Source: Aculops lycopersici (lineage: Eukaryota > Arthropoda > Arachnida > Trombidiformes > Eriophyidae). Taken from it: a stretch of DNA of 64,000 bases. The notes under the pieces are model-generated. The model was given only the letters and a program-made list of their open reading frames with translations, did not search any database and was not told the DNA's origin. Where the stretch lies: positions 5,845,603 through 5,909,602 of the forward strand of contig WNKI01000001.1 in assembly GCA_015350385.1 (NCBI GenBank), read 5' to 3'. Made by a program: the position numbers and the translations under genes. Positions within the stretch are counted from its first letter, which is position 1. Each line of letters starts with the position of its first letter. Shown piece after piece: positions 1 through 10,019 of this stretch.

Positions 1-662
1 GTTGGTCAGCTATGCGCATGCTCGATAGGCAACGGATTGAGTAGACCAGTATCGAGTGCTTTAGATTTATCTCGAGTTAGAGGGCGCGCTAAAGTTTTCT
101 AAATCGCTTCGATGAGAGGGAATCCTCTTCGAATGGGAAAAGTCTACTAGGCGCCATTTTGTGTATCAATGTTGTTAGTTCAAAGTTGCAAGCGATCGAG
201 TTAGCACCTTTCCTTTCATATCGACTCTCTATTCTCTTGCGCCACTTTAGCCAATTGTTAGCTCTCTCTTGCCATCATGTCTCGCCTCAATAATAATAAA
301 AATAAACTAACGAGATCTAAACTAAACTAAAAGTAGAGATGTCATACACCTACAGCTAGTTACGAAACGAAACGTTACAAGAGACTGGAAGAGGAGAGGA
401 GCGTGAGTTTTATGGGGATTGAAAATTTTCATCTAAACTAACAACGACGCGTTTGTAACAAATACTATTTTTATCTGGCCCAATCATTCATTCACTCAGT
501 CGCTCAATTGTAACTCCATCACCACCATCATCATCATTATCAGCGACATTGACTTATGAAGAGAACAGATCGAGAGAGAAAGTCAAGTGAACAATCGAAA
601 ACAAAATTTGAAAAACATCGACATAACAAATTGAAAAACTAAATCAAGTAGTGATCTACATT
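1..662. other. Upstream region / probable 5' UTR of the homeobox gene
   Basis: No coding region can be supported here. The sequence is mixed in composition, with a CAC/ATC-rich stretch near 520-550 and an A-rich stretch just before the start codon, as often seen in 5' leaders. It probably holds the promoter and leader of the homeobox gene that follows. No TATA box or initiator is convincing by eye. Confidence 0.4.
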
Positions 663-1110
663 ATGGACATTAGTCAATTCTACCCAACGACAGGACGCGC
701 CACAATCGATCGCTCGGTAGCCTCGATGGCAACGGCGACGAACGAAGCTAGCTTTGCGGGGTCAAGTGGCGGCAGCGGCGCCGGAAGTAGCGGTGTCAGT
801 GGTGCTATTGGAGGCAGCAGCGCAACCTCGCTCGGCATACCCACCGACTCGAGCGACTCCACCTCATCGCAGTTAGCAGCAGCTGCTGGTTCGGCTGCCA
901 GCATCGAGAGATGCCAAGGTTCAGGCGGAGACCAACTGTTGGCACCTGGAGCCGGCCAACAGCGAACCAAAAGCGCAACCACCGGTGGCAGCGTCAACGG
1001 TCAGCAATTTGGGGGCAGCACTGCCAATATCATTGCAGCATTAGTTAGTTTATATAATAATCCACAGGTTACATGGCTGCAGCAACTTCAGCAGCAGCAG
1101 CAGCAGCAGC

Positions 1111-1145
<35 letters not shown>

Positions 1146-2420
1146 CGGCTACAACAGCAAAACCACCTCAACCACCTTCACGCGCAACAATCTCACCTGC
1201 AACAACAACAACAACAACAACAACAAAACGCTAACAACCACAACACCAACAACCACCTCCTTTTTCAGCGAGAGCAACAACATGGCCACAATCAACTCCA
1301 CCACCAACACCATCACCTTCACCATCATCACCACAATCAACAGCAGCAAGAACTACAGCATAGAATCGCGGCCGCCGCAGCTGCCGCTGCCAGCGGGGCA
1401 ATTTCATCAACAGGTAGCTCATCAAGCTGCGCCGTTGACGCGGGCCTGTCACTTGTTCACTTGAATTACGGACACCGACGCTCGGCAATTGACGATTTTG
1501 TTCACGGTTACGCTAGAGGCTTGAGTGGTATAAGCGGCGGCAGCAGCAGCTTGGCAGGCATCACGGGTGCTGGTGGTGGCAGCGGCCATGGGGCTAGTGA
1601 CGCGACGGCGGCGGCCGCGGCAGCCGCAGCGGTTGCCGCCGCTGTGGCCGCCCAGGCGAGGTCGCAATCGTTGAATCCATCTCTAAATGTCAATGATTTA
1701 TCTGTCGAACATGGCGATTGTTTGAATGGTGCCGCTTTGCTAATGCGACGTAAACAACGTAGAAATCGAACAACATTTAGCAACTTCCAACTGGAACAAT
1801 TGGAGAAGGCTTTTTCAGAGACACATTATCCAGATGTGTTCACGCGCGAGGAGCTAGCCCAGCGCATTAGCTTAACTGAGGCCCGCGTTCAGGTTTGGTT
1901 CCAAAACCGTAGGGCCAAGTGGCGAAAACTCGAGCGTGCAGTTGAAAAAATGACGTCTGGCCAATCGATAGCCATGGCCAATGGCGGTGGTGGCGGTGGT
2001 GGTGGTGGTGCAGGCGGCGGTGGCGGTGGCGGTGGCGACGATTGCGGCGGAAGTGGCGCCGCTTCGGTGTCCAACTCGGTGGCCGCTTCTCCCAGCGCCG
2101 ATTCTCAAGAGAGCCTAGCGGCCGCCTTCTCATCTGCACGAGATCAGCAGCATCACCATCAACTTGAGGAAAACAAAAACAATAATAATACTAGCAACCA
2201 CTACCACAACCGACACCAAATCTCACCTGAGCATCAAGCGCTTTCGCTGAAGACCGAGCCGACCGACCTCGACAACCAATTGCTCCTCACTACTGACTGC
2301 ATTCCTCAGGTTGCTGCAGCCGCCGACTCCGCTGCGGCTGCTGTAGATGCCGTTGCTGGCGTTGGGAAGTGCACTTCGGCAGCAATGGGCGCCGACTTGG
2401 TGTGTGCAGTGGATCTATGA
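663..2420 (+). CDS. Paired-class (aristaless/Arx/Alx/Drgx-like) homeobox transcription factor
   Basis: Encodes a 585-residue nuclear DNA-binding protein. The reading frame is open from a GTG at 651, but the first ATG is at 663 and is taken as the start. The homeodomain covers about residues 365-424 (DNA 1755-1934). It carries the RRNRTTF arm, HYPDVFTREELA in helix 2 and VWFQNRRAKWRK in helix 3, with Gln at position 50, typical of prd-like (Q50) proteins without a paired box. Helix 1 resembles aristaless, while the N-terminal arm and helix 3 fit Alx or Drgx equally well, so the subfamily is left open. No OAR motif is visible downstream. Outside the homeodomain the protein is low complexity: a polyglutamine run near 1089-1146, His-rich and Gln-rich runs to 1360, polyalanine near 1606-1650 and polyglycine near 1984-2037. 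The homeobox has no intron at codons 46/47. It probably regulates neural or appendage development by family analogy. Confidence 0.85.
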
Positions 2421-2772
2421 CTCGCTGCTATGTGTTTGTGGCCGGGCCACCATCGCCACTGCGTCTGCTGCCGCCGCTGGCCAGTAGCGTGAGCCAACAC
2501 ATTGGCCACTTGGACATCCCTCGCTGCGGCGCTTCTGCGCGCCATTGCATGTGTGTTGGATCCCCAAAATGTGGCAAAATTAACAATAACAACAACAATA
2601 GCGACCGCAAAAGTAATAAAACTAGCAACCCTGACTATACTTTATTCTTCTCTTCAACCTTCTCCTTGATACTATTCCTCCTACTTCTTTTCGACCGTGG
2701 CAATATAGTCATACGAACGTAAATTTAGCAATGAAATTGTGAACATACCAACCACGAGCACGAGAAAAAAAA
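2421..2772. other. Spacer between homeobox and LRR genes, with AATAAA
   Basis: Probable 3' UTR of the homeobox gene followed by the short promoter or leader of the next gene. An AATAAA hexamer lies at 2615-2620. The region can be read as an open frame in other phases, but nothing protein-like was recognised. An A-rich run precedes the start codon at 2773. Confidence 0.45.
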
Positions 2773-4713
2773 ATGGACAAAGTATCACCAACGAAGTCAA
2801 GAATTGACCAAAAACCAACACGACAAAGACAAAAACAATCAATTCCTGTGATCTCGACGAAACAACAAAGTAATCTCAATCAATTCTCACCATCACCATC
2901 ATCATCGACATCATTACTGGCGAAAACAACAGTATTTATTCTCCTACTTTCCATCTCACAAATCAATCTCACTTTCCAACAACAAAGCCAAACATGCCCA
3001 AAACCTTGCCATTGCGACGAGGTGAACCTCGAAACTATTTGCAAGGATTCATTTGGTCTCTCTGGCATTCCTCATATATTGAATCCAAATACTAGGCGCA
3101 TCATTATTAATTATGCTCAAACAACTCAATTCTCGGGCTTGGATTATCTTGGCAGACTGGAGATCGTTGATTTGGCCAACAATCGGATAGGACTAATTGA
3201 TTCCGATGAAGTGAGCAAAAACAGTATTCTAGTCTCGTTAAATGTTAGCCACAATATTATAGCTGAGCTAAAAGATAGTGCGGTAACAAGAGCCTTCAAT
3301 CACATTGGTACAACAAAGTTTACCCTCCCAGAGACTAGCGAAGATTTGAAGGTTTTCCGTAAGCTGGACAAGATAAATGTACATGAATTTATACTTAGCC
3401 ACAATCTATTGACAATATTGAAAAATTTCACCTTCTTAAGATGGCACAAGCTGACAAAATTGGACCTCTCATACAACTCAATCCAACTCATTGAGAGCGA
3501 CTCCTTCTTTGGCTTGAACAAACTAGAGAGCCTGAATCTTCGTGGCAATAGATTGACCCAAATACCAACGACCACACTGATTGCAACCTCAAAATCATTA
3601 TCGTTCTCATCCATTACCTATCCACAAGATCCTCGCCCAATACCACTGAAGCACCTAGACTTAAGCGAAAATCAACTGCTGTCTCTAGGGTCCAATGCAT
3701 TCAATCCTCTGGAGCGACTCCAAGAGTTATACTTGGAATCATGTTTGATCTCATTTATCGACGATAGAGCATTTAATGGACTGCACACACTTAACACACT
3801 CTCTCTTGATAACAATCATCTCCGAGAGATACCTACGAGCTCATTTAGTTACCTGGCCATGTTAAGAACTTTGAAATTAAGCGCAAACAACATATCGAAT
3901 GTACCACAAGATTCATTCACTGATTTAATTCACTTGGAGGAACTTCAATTGAACAATGAATCTTTGGATTACATTGATCATCGAGCATTCAATGGACTTG
4001 GTGGGCTTCGGCGCTTGGAGGTGGCAAACAACCAGAAGCTGACAAGAATTGAACCTGGTACCTTTAGTGGACTACCAAGATTGAGCTACCTCTCGCTCAG
4101 AGCTAATGCATTAAGTTCCGTTTCAAATGATTTTCACGGTTCCATGCAAGTTTTGGATTTACGCAACAATCCGTTGTATTGTGATTGTGATTTAAAATGG
4201 CTAACCAAGTGGCTCAGGCAACTCAATGAAACGACAAACAACCTCGACGCAGCCAACAAAAGAACACTAGAGACCTCAAACCACGACGAGCCATTGTCGG
4301 CACATTTGGCCATTGAATTGGTCTCTTTAACATGCTCCGGGCCGCCTGCTCTTGAAGCCAAATTAGTTGCCGAGTTGCCGAATAACCCATTAGAGTGTTT
4401 AGAACCCACGTCGGACTTGAATGTCCGCATTGGATTTGCCACCCTATTTTTTATGATCTCTATAATGACAGCCGTTTGCTTACTCAATTTGTGTCAGAAC
4501 AAAAAGCATTTGCTTAATATTTTGAAAAATAACTTTGCGTCAACACAAATGTCGCTCATGAGGCCGTATGAGCAAAATCTACACAAAAATGTCAGTGAAT
4601 TGAGAAAGGAAACGCAACTTGGCGACTATGAACATATTGATTATGCACAACAAACAGCTCCAATTTACACAATCAACAGTGATAATGTCGTCTATTACGA
4701 GGCAGAGAACTAA
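2773..4713 (+). CDS. Leucine-rich-repeat single-pass membrane protein
   Basis: A 646-residue type I surface protein of the extracellular-LRR group, probably in adhesion or signalling. A hydrophobic stretch at about residues 48-68 acts as signal peptide or signal anchor. It is preceded by an unusually long polar N terminus, and there is no later Met before it. An LRRNT cysteine cap (CPKPCHC) starts at Cys75, followed by roughly ten to twelve LRRs with LxxLxLxxN repeats and an LRRCT cap from about residue 468 (YCDCDLKWL). A transmembrane helix spans about residues 553-574, and the cytoplasmic tail of about 70 residues is rich in tyrosine near its end (YEHIDY, VVYYE). The gene is a single exon, with AATAAA at 4749-4754. 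It resembles insect LRR neuronal or epithelial proteins, but I do not recognise a specific ortholog. No Ig or TIR domain is present. Confidence 0.85.
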   Translation: MDKVSPTKSRIDQKPTRQRQKQSIPVISTKQQSNLNQFSPSPSSSTSLLAKTTVFILLLSISQINLTFQQQSQTCPKPCHCDEVNLETICKDSFGLSGIPHILNPNTRRIIINYAQTTQFSGLDYLGRLEIVDLANNRIGLIDSDEVSKNSILVSLNVSHNIIAELKDSAVTRAFNHIGTTKFTLPETSEDLKVFRKLDKINVHEFILSHNLLTILKNFTFLRWHKLTKLDLSYNSIQLIESDSFFGLNKLESLNLRGNRLTQIPTTTLIATSKSLSFSSITYPQDPRPIPLKHLDLSENQLLSLGSNAFNPLERLQELYLESCLISFIDDRAFNGLHTLNTLSLDNNHLREIPTSSFSYLAMLRTLKLSANNISNVPQDSFTDLIHLEELQLNNESLDYIDHRAFNGLGGLRRLEVANNQKLTRIEPGTFSGLPRLSYLSLRANALSSVSNDFHGSMQVLDLRNNPLYCDCDLKWLTKWLRQLNETTNNLDAANKRTLETSNHDEPLSAHLAIELVSLTCSGPPALEAKLVAELPNNPLECLEPTSDLNVRIGFATLFFMISIMTAVCLLNLCQNKKHLLNILKNNFASTQMSLMRPYEQNLHKNVSELRKETQLGDYEHIDYAQQTAPIYTINSDNVVYYEAEN

Positions 4714-4748
4714 AAATATCTAGGTTTGATGATTGGATAAAATGACCA

Positions 4749-4754
4749 AATAAA
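4749..4754 (+). promoter_or_regulatory. AATAAA polyadenylation signal of the LRR gene
   Basis: Canonical hexamer 36 bp after the LRR stop codon, well placed to end that transcript. Confidence 0.6.
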
Positions 4755-5344
4755 AGTACCATAATTGTACTAAGTCGAGCGTGAAAATGTCCATTTTTAG
4801 TATAGCTGAGCGCAGATTCAACGCCGCTTTGCGTTGTTTTTTGGAAGGTTCAGTTCCCACAATCTAACTCCTGTACCTTTTTAGCCGAAAACCTTCAAAA
4901 CACTGAACAAACCACATGTCGATTTCTATATAGATGTACTGCGTTCCACAGGAGTATGAAGACATCGACATAATAGCAACGCGGACACTGGTTACTTTTG
5001 CTTGTCCTCTAACTTCGCATCTAGTCAACTTATCGCCACTTCCGCTTAATTCAGCGACACTCGTACAGTTACTTTTCAAAGCTAGGCTTTAGGAATCAAC
5101 TTAACAAAAAATGGCATTGAATGGGCACATAGCGACCATTGAACTTGTCGTTGCGTTACATTTGTTGACCAATTTGTAAGATTCATCCGATATTATAGGG
5201 GAAGAGTTGGTCTGATTCTGATAAGTTGTAGGAGGCCTAAAAGCTTTTGGTAATTCAAATTTTCTTCCGTTTGTTTTATTCCTGTACAATATTATTAGTA
5301 CCCAACTGATGCTAAAAACTCTCTCGCCCCTCCCGAACTTTGAC

Positions 5345-5382
5345 TATATAAGCTAGACTTGGATCTTTCATCTATTCAGTCG
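5345..5382 (+). promoter_or_regulatory. TATA box plus initiator core promoter
   Basis: TATATAAG at 5345-5352 is followed by TTCAGTCG at 5375-5382. With the A of TCAGT at 5378 as +1, the TATA begins at -33, the classical arthropod spacing. The first downstream ATG (5404) opens only 14 codons (MLRSLSQSGLFRLG, then stop). This could be a small spliced gene, a non-coding RNA or the promoter of a decayed gene. Confidence 0.5.
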
Positions 5383-5833
5383 TCACTTTGCATCAGTTTA
5401 AAAATGTTGAGATCCTTGTCACAATCGGGTCTGTTTAGGCTTGGATGAATCCTTAACCCAGCCCGTGTTGTTACAACGATCTAGACATTTGATGTCGTCC
5501 GCGAGTTTTTCAACAAGTTGAAGATAGACTCTTCGGTGATTTACAGAACTTTATCAAGCTTACAGAGGTATAGTTCGTTTATTATCGTTGACTCTAGAGT
5601 CAAAGATCAGCAATGTTAAGGAAGAAATGCAGATGCGAACGATGACGACGTGATAATCGATGATAACTAGAACTTCACTGAATGTAAGAATATGTGCAGT
5701 TCTGTTCTCATCGAACATCAAGTCAGCATTAGCAAGAGTTTGCGATGACAAGAACAACCAACCTTGGAGAAATATATGTGAGATATAAATAGATCAGATC
5801 AAGAGCTTTTAACAAGACTAAAATTAATGCAAC

Positions 5834-6772
5834 TCAATATATCAAGGCACTAGAAGTTAACCTTACGCGCCTATCGCCCAATTTGTAGAATAATGCTCTC
5901 TTAGTTCCTATATCACCCAGACCATCCGGTATCACTGTTGATGGCAAACGTAAGGTAGACATAAGACTTGACATTCCAGTTGATGGGCTAGATTTGGTGC
6001 TGGCTTCCGCTTCAGTTGGACGACGGTTGTCAATGATTTTGATTGTACCATCAACCCTCGTTGAGTGTCCAGTTTCGAGTGGTCTCAGTATCATGATTAA
6101 ATCACACAAATTTTCAATGTTCGAATAAACTCGCCAATTTAAGTCCTCATCTTTTGGACTGGTCATCATAGTTTGCACAATGAGATGGCTCAATTTGCCG
6201 CAAGTTATGTCTTGCGAGCGAGATCTCAATGATTTGTTTATAAGTGAGAACATCCTAAATACCTCGTTTGGATTTGGGTGTATGGACAATAATATACTGA
6301 GATCATCTATCATGACGATAAGAGGCTTTGTTGAAACCTGCGTCTCTGCAACTGCCTCGTTTTCTTCACTCACATTCTCTGGTGGTGTATGTAAATTGAT
6401 GAATGAGTTTACATAATTTTGAATGCAATCACATGGATTGAAATTGGTATCTCCCTCTTTAACGGCATTGAGCCATTCACACATCATATCGAGAACCTCG
6501 ATGGTGCCCGAATTTTGCGTCCTCCTTAGATTAAAACCACACTTTGCTGCAATTGAGGAGTAGTTTGACCAATCATGATTAAGTGTAACCAATAATATTG
6601 GCGTTGTCATTTCCTTTCTAACGAAATGATGCAACAGATTGTTGAATACAAAATCGCCGGTATTTGAGTATGTTTTAGAGATCAATATTGTTCTATGTTT
6701 TCCACCAAATGGAGAGACACTTTTCTGTGCATCAAGATTTAATATTGTTACTAGATCTGGAATAGTGGCCAT
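5834..6772 (-). CDS. Elp6: Elongator complex protein 6 (ELP6)-like
   Basis: A 312-residue protein resembling ELP6, a RecA-fold subunit of the ELP4-5-6 ring. That ring acts with the Elongator catalytic core in wobble-uridine modification of tRNA in the cytoplasm. Support is the overall length and the layout of a degenerate RecA domain: a strand-loop region near residues 25-35 without a true Walker A lysine motif, LLVTLNHDWSNYSSIAAKCG near residue 60, and a hydrophobic strand ending in acidic residues (PLIVMIDDLSILLSI, about residues 149-163) like the VDDLSVLLSLG strand of ELP6. The start ATG is at 6772-6770. It is a single exon, transcribed away from GPS2. The family assignment is from memory of the ELP6 pattern; a divergent ELP5 or other RecA-like paralog is less likely. 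Confidence 0.7.
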   Translation of the reverse strand: MATIPDLVTILNLDAQKSVSPFGGKHRTILISKTYSNTGDFVFNNLLHHFVRKEMTTPILLVTLNHDWSNYSSIAAKCGFNLRRTQNSGTIEVLDMMCEWLNAVKEGDTNFNPCDCIQNYVNSFINLHTPPENVSEENEAVAETQVSTKPLIVMIDDLSILLSIHPNPNEVFRMFSLINKSLRSRSQDITCGKLSHLIVQTMMTSPKDEDLNWRVYSNIENLCDLIMILRPLETGHSTRVDGTIKIIDNRRPTEAEASTKSSPSTGMSSLMSTLRLPSTVIPDGLGDIGTKRALFYKLGDRRVRLTSSALIY

Positions 6773-7895
6773 GATCGCGTCATCTATAAATCAATATGAG
6801 AACACTAAATGAGTTAGTTTTGTTGGAATGAAGTCACAATTTTCTTAATATGAACCAATTGATGGGAGATTTCGTAATGATCTCGAATCTCTCACATGGG
6901 GCATGGCGCGGTCGCGTGTGATTGCGAATGTCTCTAATTTTCGGGCAACGGGCCGAGAAAAGCACGCACCAAAGCAACTCAATCAACACGGGCAGCCTTT
7001 GCAAATTTGCCTTGAGAAAGATAGGCCATCACCAGCTACCCGTGAAACTAAGCCTAGACTTGCGGGCACTATTACAACGAAACCTGTGACGAGTAATGGG
7101 CAACAACTACCGTGTGATTCAAAATCAAATGTACAGTTGAATCGGCCGGTGCAAGCAAACCTGAATGCGGTTCACAGCGACACAATTGCACAAATATACT
7201 AATGCAGTGGCGCCATTGCTGTTTATGTCGTCGTCGGCGCCGTAACCGCCGCCGACGACATTGGCAATGCGGTCGACCAATGTTGGGCCATTCAATGTTT
7301 GTGGTGTGGAAATTTTTCGGGTCGTTATTTTGAGGGGGCGTGTCGGTATTTCGAGAAAACCGAACAGAGTGCTGCTTCGAGAATCGAACAACAATGGGCC
7401 AGTAACATAGAACACCCCCGTACATAAATTTATACAATTTATATTAATCTATGATATTATACTTTCGTTGACTTTTAAATTGCGAATCGATCAAATGAGA
7501 ATCCAAGCGCTAATTTTGATTGAGTGTAGGAGTCTATGAGATTTAGTGAAAATATATCAAGATAGGAGAAAAGGTCGCAAAATTCGAGACTATTTCCATA
7601 CGAAACACGCGTAAAGAATCCAAATCAAGTTTTGCGACGGACCTGCGCGAAGATTTCGCAAAATAAAAGTCAACGACTGTAACTATTGCTATCTCTCCTA
7701 TGACTGAATATTCTTTGACCCCTCATCAGCCAACATCTAAGTTAAGCTTTTAATATTATCATCCCAGCATTACGCTATTCTCTGGTATCTATTATATCTA
7801 TATTACATGACTAGGGCTATCAAGTTCACTGTTGAACAAAACTGGCTCTCAAGTTAATTAGCAAAGTACGAGAACAAAATAAACAAGAATCCAAA
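6773..7895. other. Divergent intergenic region between ELP6 (-) and GPS2 (+)
   Basis: About 1.1 kb shared upstream of two divergently transcribed genes. A plus-strand open frame of 99 codons (6903-7202) and minus-strand frames over the same DNA show no recognisable domain and are treated as chance. A GC-rich imperfect inverted repeat (GTCGTCGGCG ... CGCCGACGAC) lies near 7229-7258. The last 400 bp are AT-rich. Confidence 0.4.
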
Positions 7896-10019
7896 ATGAT
7901 TGTTCAAAAACCGGCAGATCTAGATCCGGCGATGAAGTCGGCGCTCAAAAATCATATCATGAGGAAGAGGCAGCAATTGAAACAAGAGCTGGAGCAGGAT
8001 GCTATTGAGAAAAGAATCAAAAGAGAGCAAGAGGCCAAGAGAAAACAAGACGCGATGACTCTGGACCAGCTGAAAGAACAGTTGAGTCATTTGGAGAGGA
8101 CACTCGATAATCTCAAGAATGAGAAGCATCATCTATTTTTACAATTGAAACAAAATATGAGAGTGTTAAATGAGGATGACAAGCAGAGGAAACAGAAAGA
8201 GGAGGAGGCGAGTGCCAATAATAGGGCTCAACAGAACAACGAAGTGAACAATAGACAACAACAACCAGTGCCACTTCCAGTGGTACCCAATCATCACCCC
8301 CAATCAGATCAAGGTCAATCTCAAAACCATCACCCCACGCCACCATTATCCCATCAGCCTCAGCTACCCCAAGCACAACATGTGCATCTTCTACCACAAC
8401 ATGTACCTCAACAAACTTCATCCATCAATCAATCAATCCCACAATCCCAACCCTTGCAGCTTCCACAACTGCAACCCTCTCAACAAACTCCTCTGCCATT
8501 GCACCATCCTAACAGCGGAATTAATATTGGACTGGGTGGACCTGTTGGCCCTAACACGAATAGTATCAATAATCAGGCCCACAGTGGCAACCAGAATCGT
8601 AATGCCAACCAACAAGCTTTGAAAGATTCTATGTCGATTGCGAACTTGAGCCGTGATTCAATGTCACCAAACAAGAAGCTTCATACTCAACAACAACTAC
8701 AACCACAACAACAACAACAACAACAACAGTTACAACCACCACCACAACAACTGCAACCACAACAACAGCTACAACCACCACCACAACAACAGCAACCACA
8801 ACCTCAACAACTGCAGTCAGTCCCCCCGCACTCGGCACCATCAAGTCAAGCAAGCCAACTACCGGCGAACTTATCAAACCCGTATCTTGGATACCCAGGT
8901 CTACACCCCGGTCTTGGAGGTCCGCAGATTGGTGGTCCACAGATGCAACCAAACCTTGTGAACCAAAATCTGATTAGAACGCCGCCACCAGCGCAGAATC
9001 TGGGATCCCTATTCAACCCGGCCGCATTCTCTCACTTACTAGGACCCAACTTTCCTCGCCAACCCTCTTTATTTGGTCAACTCCCTCAAACTAGCCGACC
9101 ATCCATTCCATTTGGTCATCATCCAATGAGTCCTTACCAGCCTCTTGGATCTCATCATTCTGGCGCCCCTGTTACATCAAATAGCTCGAACAACAACAGC
9201 AACAACACAGGCAGTAATATGAGTATTAACAAAGGCGGTTCCTTGGGTCTCGGTCCAAATAGCAATATTAACCACGCCTCGAACAGCAATAGTCACAATA
9301 CTCTTCTTCAATCAATGAAGAGGCCCATATCGGCGACAAATTTGACTAGCGAAACAGTATCTCCAAACAAGAAACTTCACACCCAACAACAGCCTCCTCC
9401 ACCGCCTGTTTCGAGCCAGCCCCATCAACTTCCGGCAAATCTTACCAATCCCTACCTATCTTATACTGGATTGCCACCTCACCTACAACCTCAAGTGAAT
9501 CAGCAGTCGCTACAAGCTAGTATGTTCCAGCAAAGTTTGATGAGAACTCCACCGCCAGGAAACATGAGCTCATTGTTCAACTCGGCTACGATCTCTCACT
9601 TGTTAAGTGCCCAAGGTTATCCGCGCCAATCGCCATATCTTCCACACTTATCTCAACCACCAAGGCCATCGTTACCCTTTGGCCATCATCCAATGAGTCC
9701 GTACCCCCAGTTCGGACACCATCCAGGTATTCCTACCTCGCTTTCTCATGCATCTCAGAGTAATCCCATGATTAGACCATCACCGCCACCACCAAATATG
9801 CAACTTCCCAACAACCCGGGCCAAATGAATCCAGGTGGCCACAAGTTACCTAACATGCCCATGACGACTTCGGGACCATTGGATTTCAATCCAAATCTAT
9901 CATCGGCCACTGCTCACCAGATGCAACAGCAAGCTCTCAATAATCAGGCGGTTGCCGCAGCGGCGGCCCAATTAGGTCTACAATTGGGTCCTCAATATTT
10001 CAATCGCTACCCTTTATAA
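7896..10019 (+). CDS. Gps2: G protein pathway suppressor 2 (GPS2)-like corepressor subunit
   Basis: A 707-residue protein whose N terminus matches GPS2, a subunit of the nuclear NCoR/SMRT-HDAC3-TBL1 corepressor complex. Residues of about 15-110 form a charged coiled coil with the GPS2 signature: LDQLKEQLSHLE followed by NEKHHLFLQLKQ and a Lys/Arg/Glu-rich segment. In the known family this region binds SMRT/NCoR and TBL1. The rest is a Pro/Gln/His/Asn-rich region, making the protein about twice the length of human GPS2. Within it, two blocks (about residues 247-423 and 479-611) repeat the same order of motifs: SPNKKLHTQQQ, LPAN(L)xNPYL, RTPPP, SLFN, SHLL, PFGHHPMSPY. This indicates an internal duplication. 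Single exon; ATG at 7896 is in an A-rich context. Confidence 0.85.
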   Translation: MIVQKPADLDPAMKSALKNHIMRKRQQLKQELEQDAIEKRIKREQEAKRKQDAMTLDQLKEQLSHLERTLDNLKNEKHHLFLQLKQNMRVLNEDDKQRKQKEEEASANNRAQQNNEVNNRQQQPVPLPVVPNHHPQSDQGQSQNHHPTPPLSHQPQLPQAQHVHLLPQHVPQQTSSINQSIPQSQPLQLPQLQPSQQTPLPLHHPNSGINIGLGGPVGPNTNSINNQAHSGNQNRNANQQALKDSMSIANLSRDSMSPNKKLHTQQQLQPQQQQQQQQLQPPPQQLQPQQQLQPPPQQQQPQPQQLQSVPPHSAPSSQASQLPANLSNPYLGYPGLHPGLGGPQIGGPQMQPNLVNQNLIRTPPPAQNLGSLFNPAAFSHLLGPNFPRQPSLFGQLPQTSRPSIPFGHHPMSPYQPLGSHHSGAPVTSNSSNNNSNNTGSNMSINKGGSLGLGPNSNINHASNSNSHNTLLQSMKRPISATNLTSETVSPNKKLHTQQQPPPPPVSSQPHQLPANLTNPYLSYTGLPPHLQPQVNQQSLQASMFQQSLMRTPPPGNMSSLFNSATISHLLSAQGYPRQSPYLPHLSQPPRPSLPFGHHPMSPYPQFGHHPGIPTSLSHASQSNPMIRPSPPPPNMQLPNNPGQMNPGGHKLPNMPMTTSGPLDFNPNLSSATAHQMQQQALNNQAVAAAAAQLGLQLGPQYFNRYPL
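8634..9728 (+). repeat. Diverged internal tandem duplication inside GPS2
   Basis: Two copies of the same coding block, about 8634-9164 and 9330-9728. They share motif order from SPNKKLHTQQQ through LPAN, NPYL, RTPPP, SLFN, SHLL and PFGHHPMSPY. DNA identity is patchy while motif order is kept, so the duplication is old. Copy one carries an extra CAA/CCA-rich run near 8690-8815. Confidence 0.75.

Larger units (their letters stand above)
4714..5833. other. Intergenic region with an orphan core promoter
   Basis: Begins with the 3' UTR of the LRR gene. Only short, unrecognisable open frames are present on either strand. It contains the TATA/initiator pair described separately. A 41-codon frame, about 5489-5614, follows an in-frame TAG and reads somewhat protein-like, but it cannot be tied to a start or donor. 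Confidence 0.4.

Noticed and set aside
651..662. Homeobox gene start at 651 (GTG)
   Set aside because: The codon is GTG, not ATG; the next in-frame ATG at 663 is the likely start in an animal.
2369..2722. 117-codon frame overlapping the homeobox 3' end
   Set aside because: It overlaps the real gene in another frame and its end is just a Leu/Phe-rich UTR translation.
6903..7202. 99-codon frame between ELP6 and GPS2
   Set aside because: No domain, and minus-strand frames of similar length cover the same DNA.
7224..7262. GC-rich inverted repeat GTCGTCGGCG/CGCCGACGAC
   Set aside because: Based on simple CGT/CGC triplets with an extra TCG in one arm; weak compared with the other hairpins.
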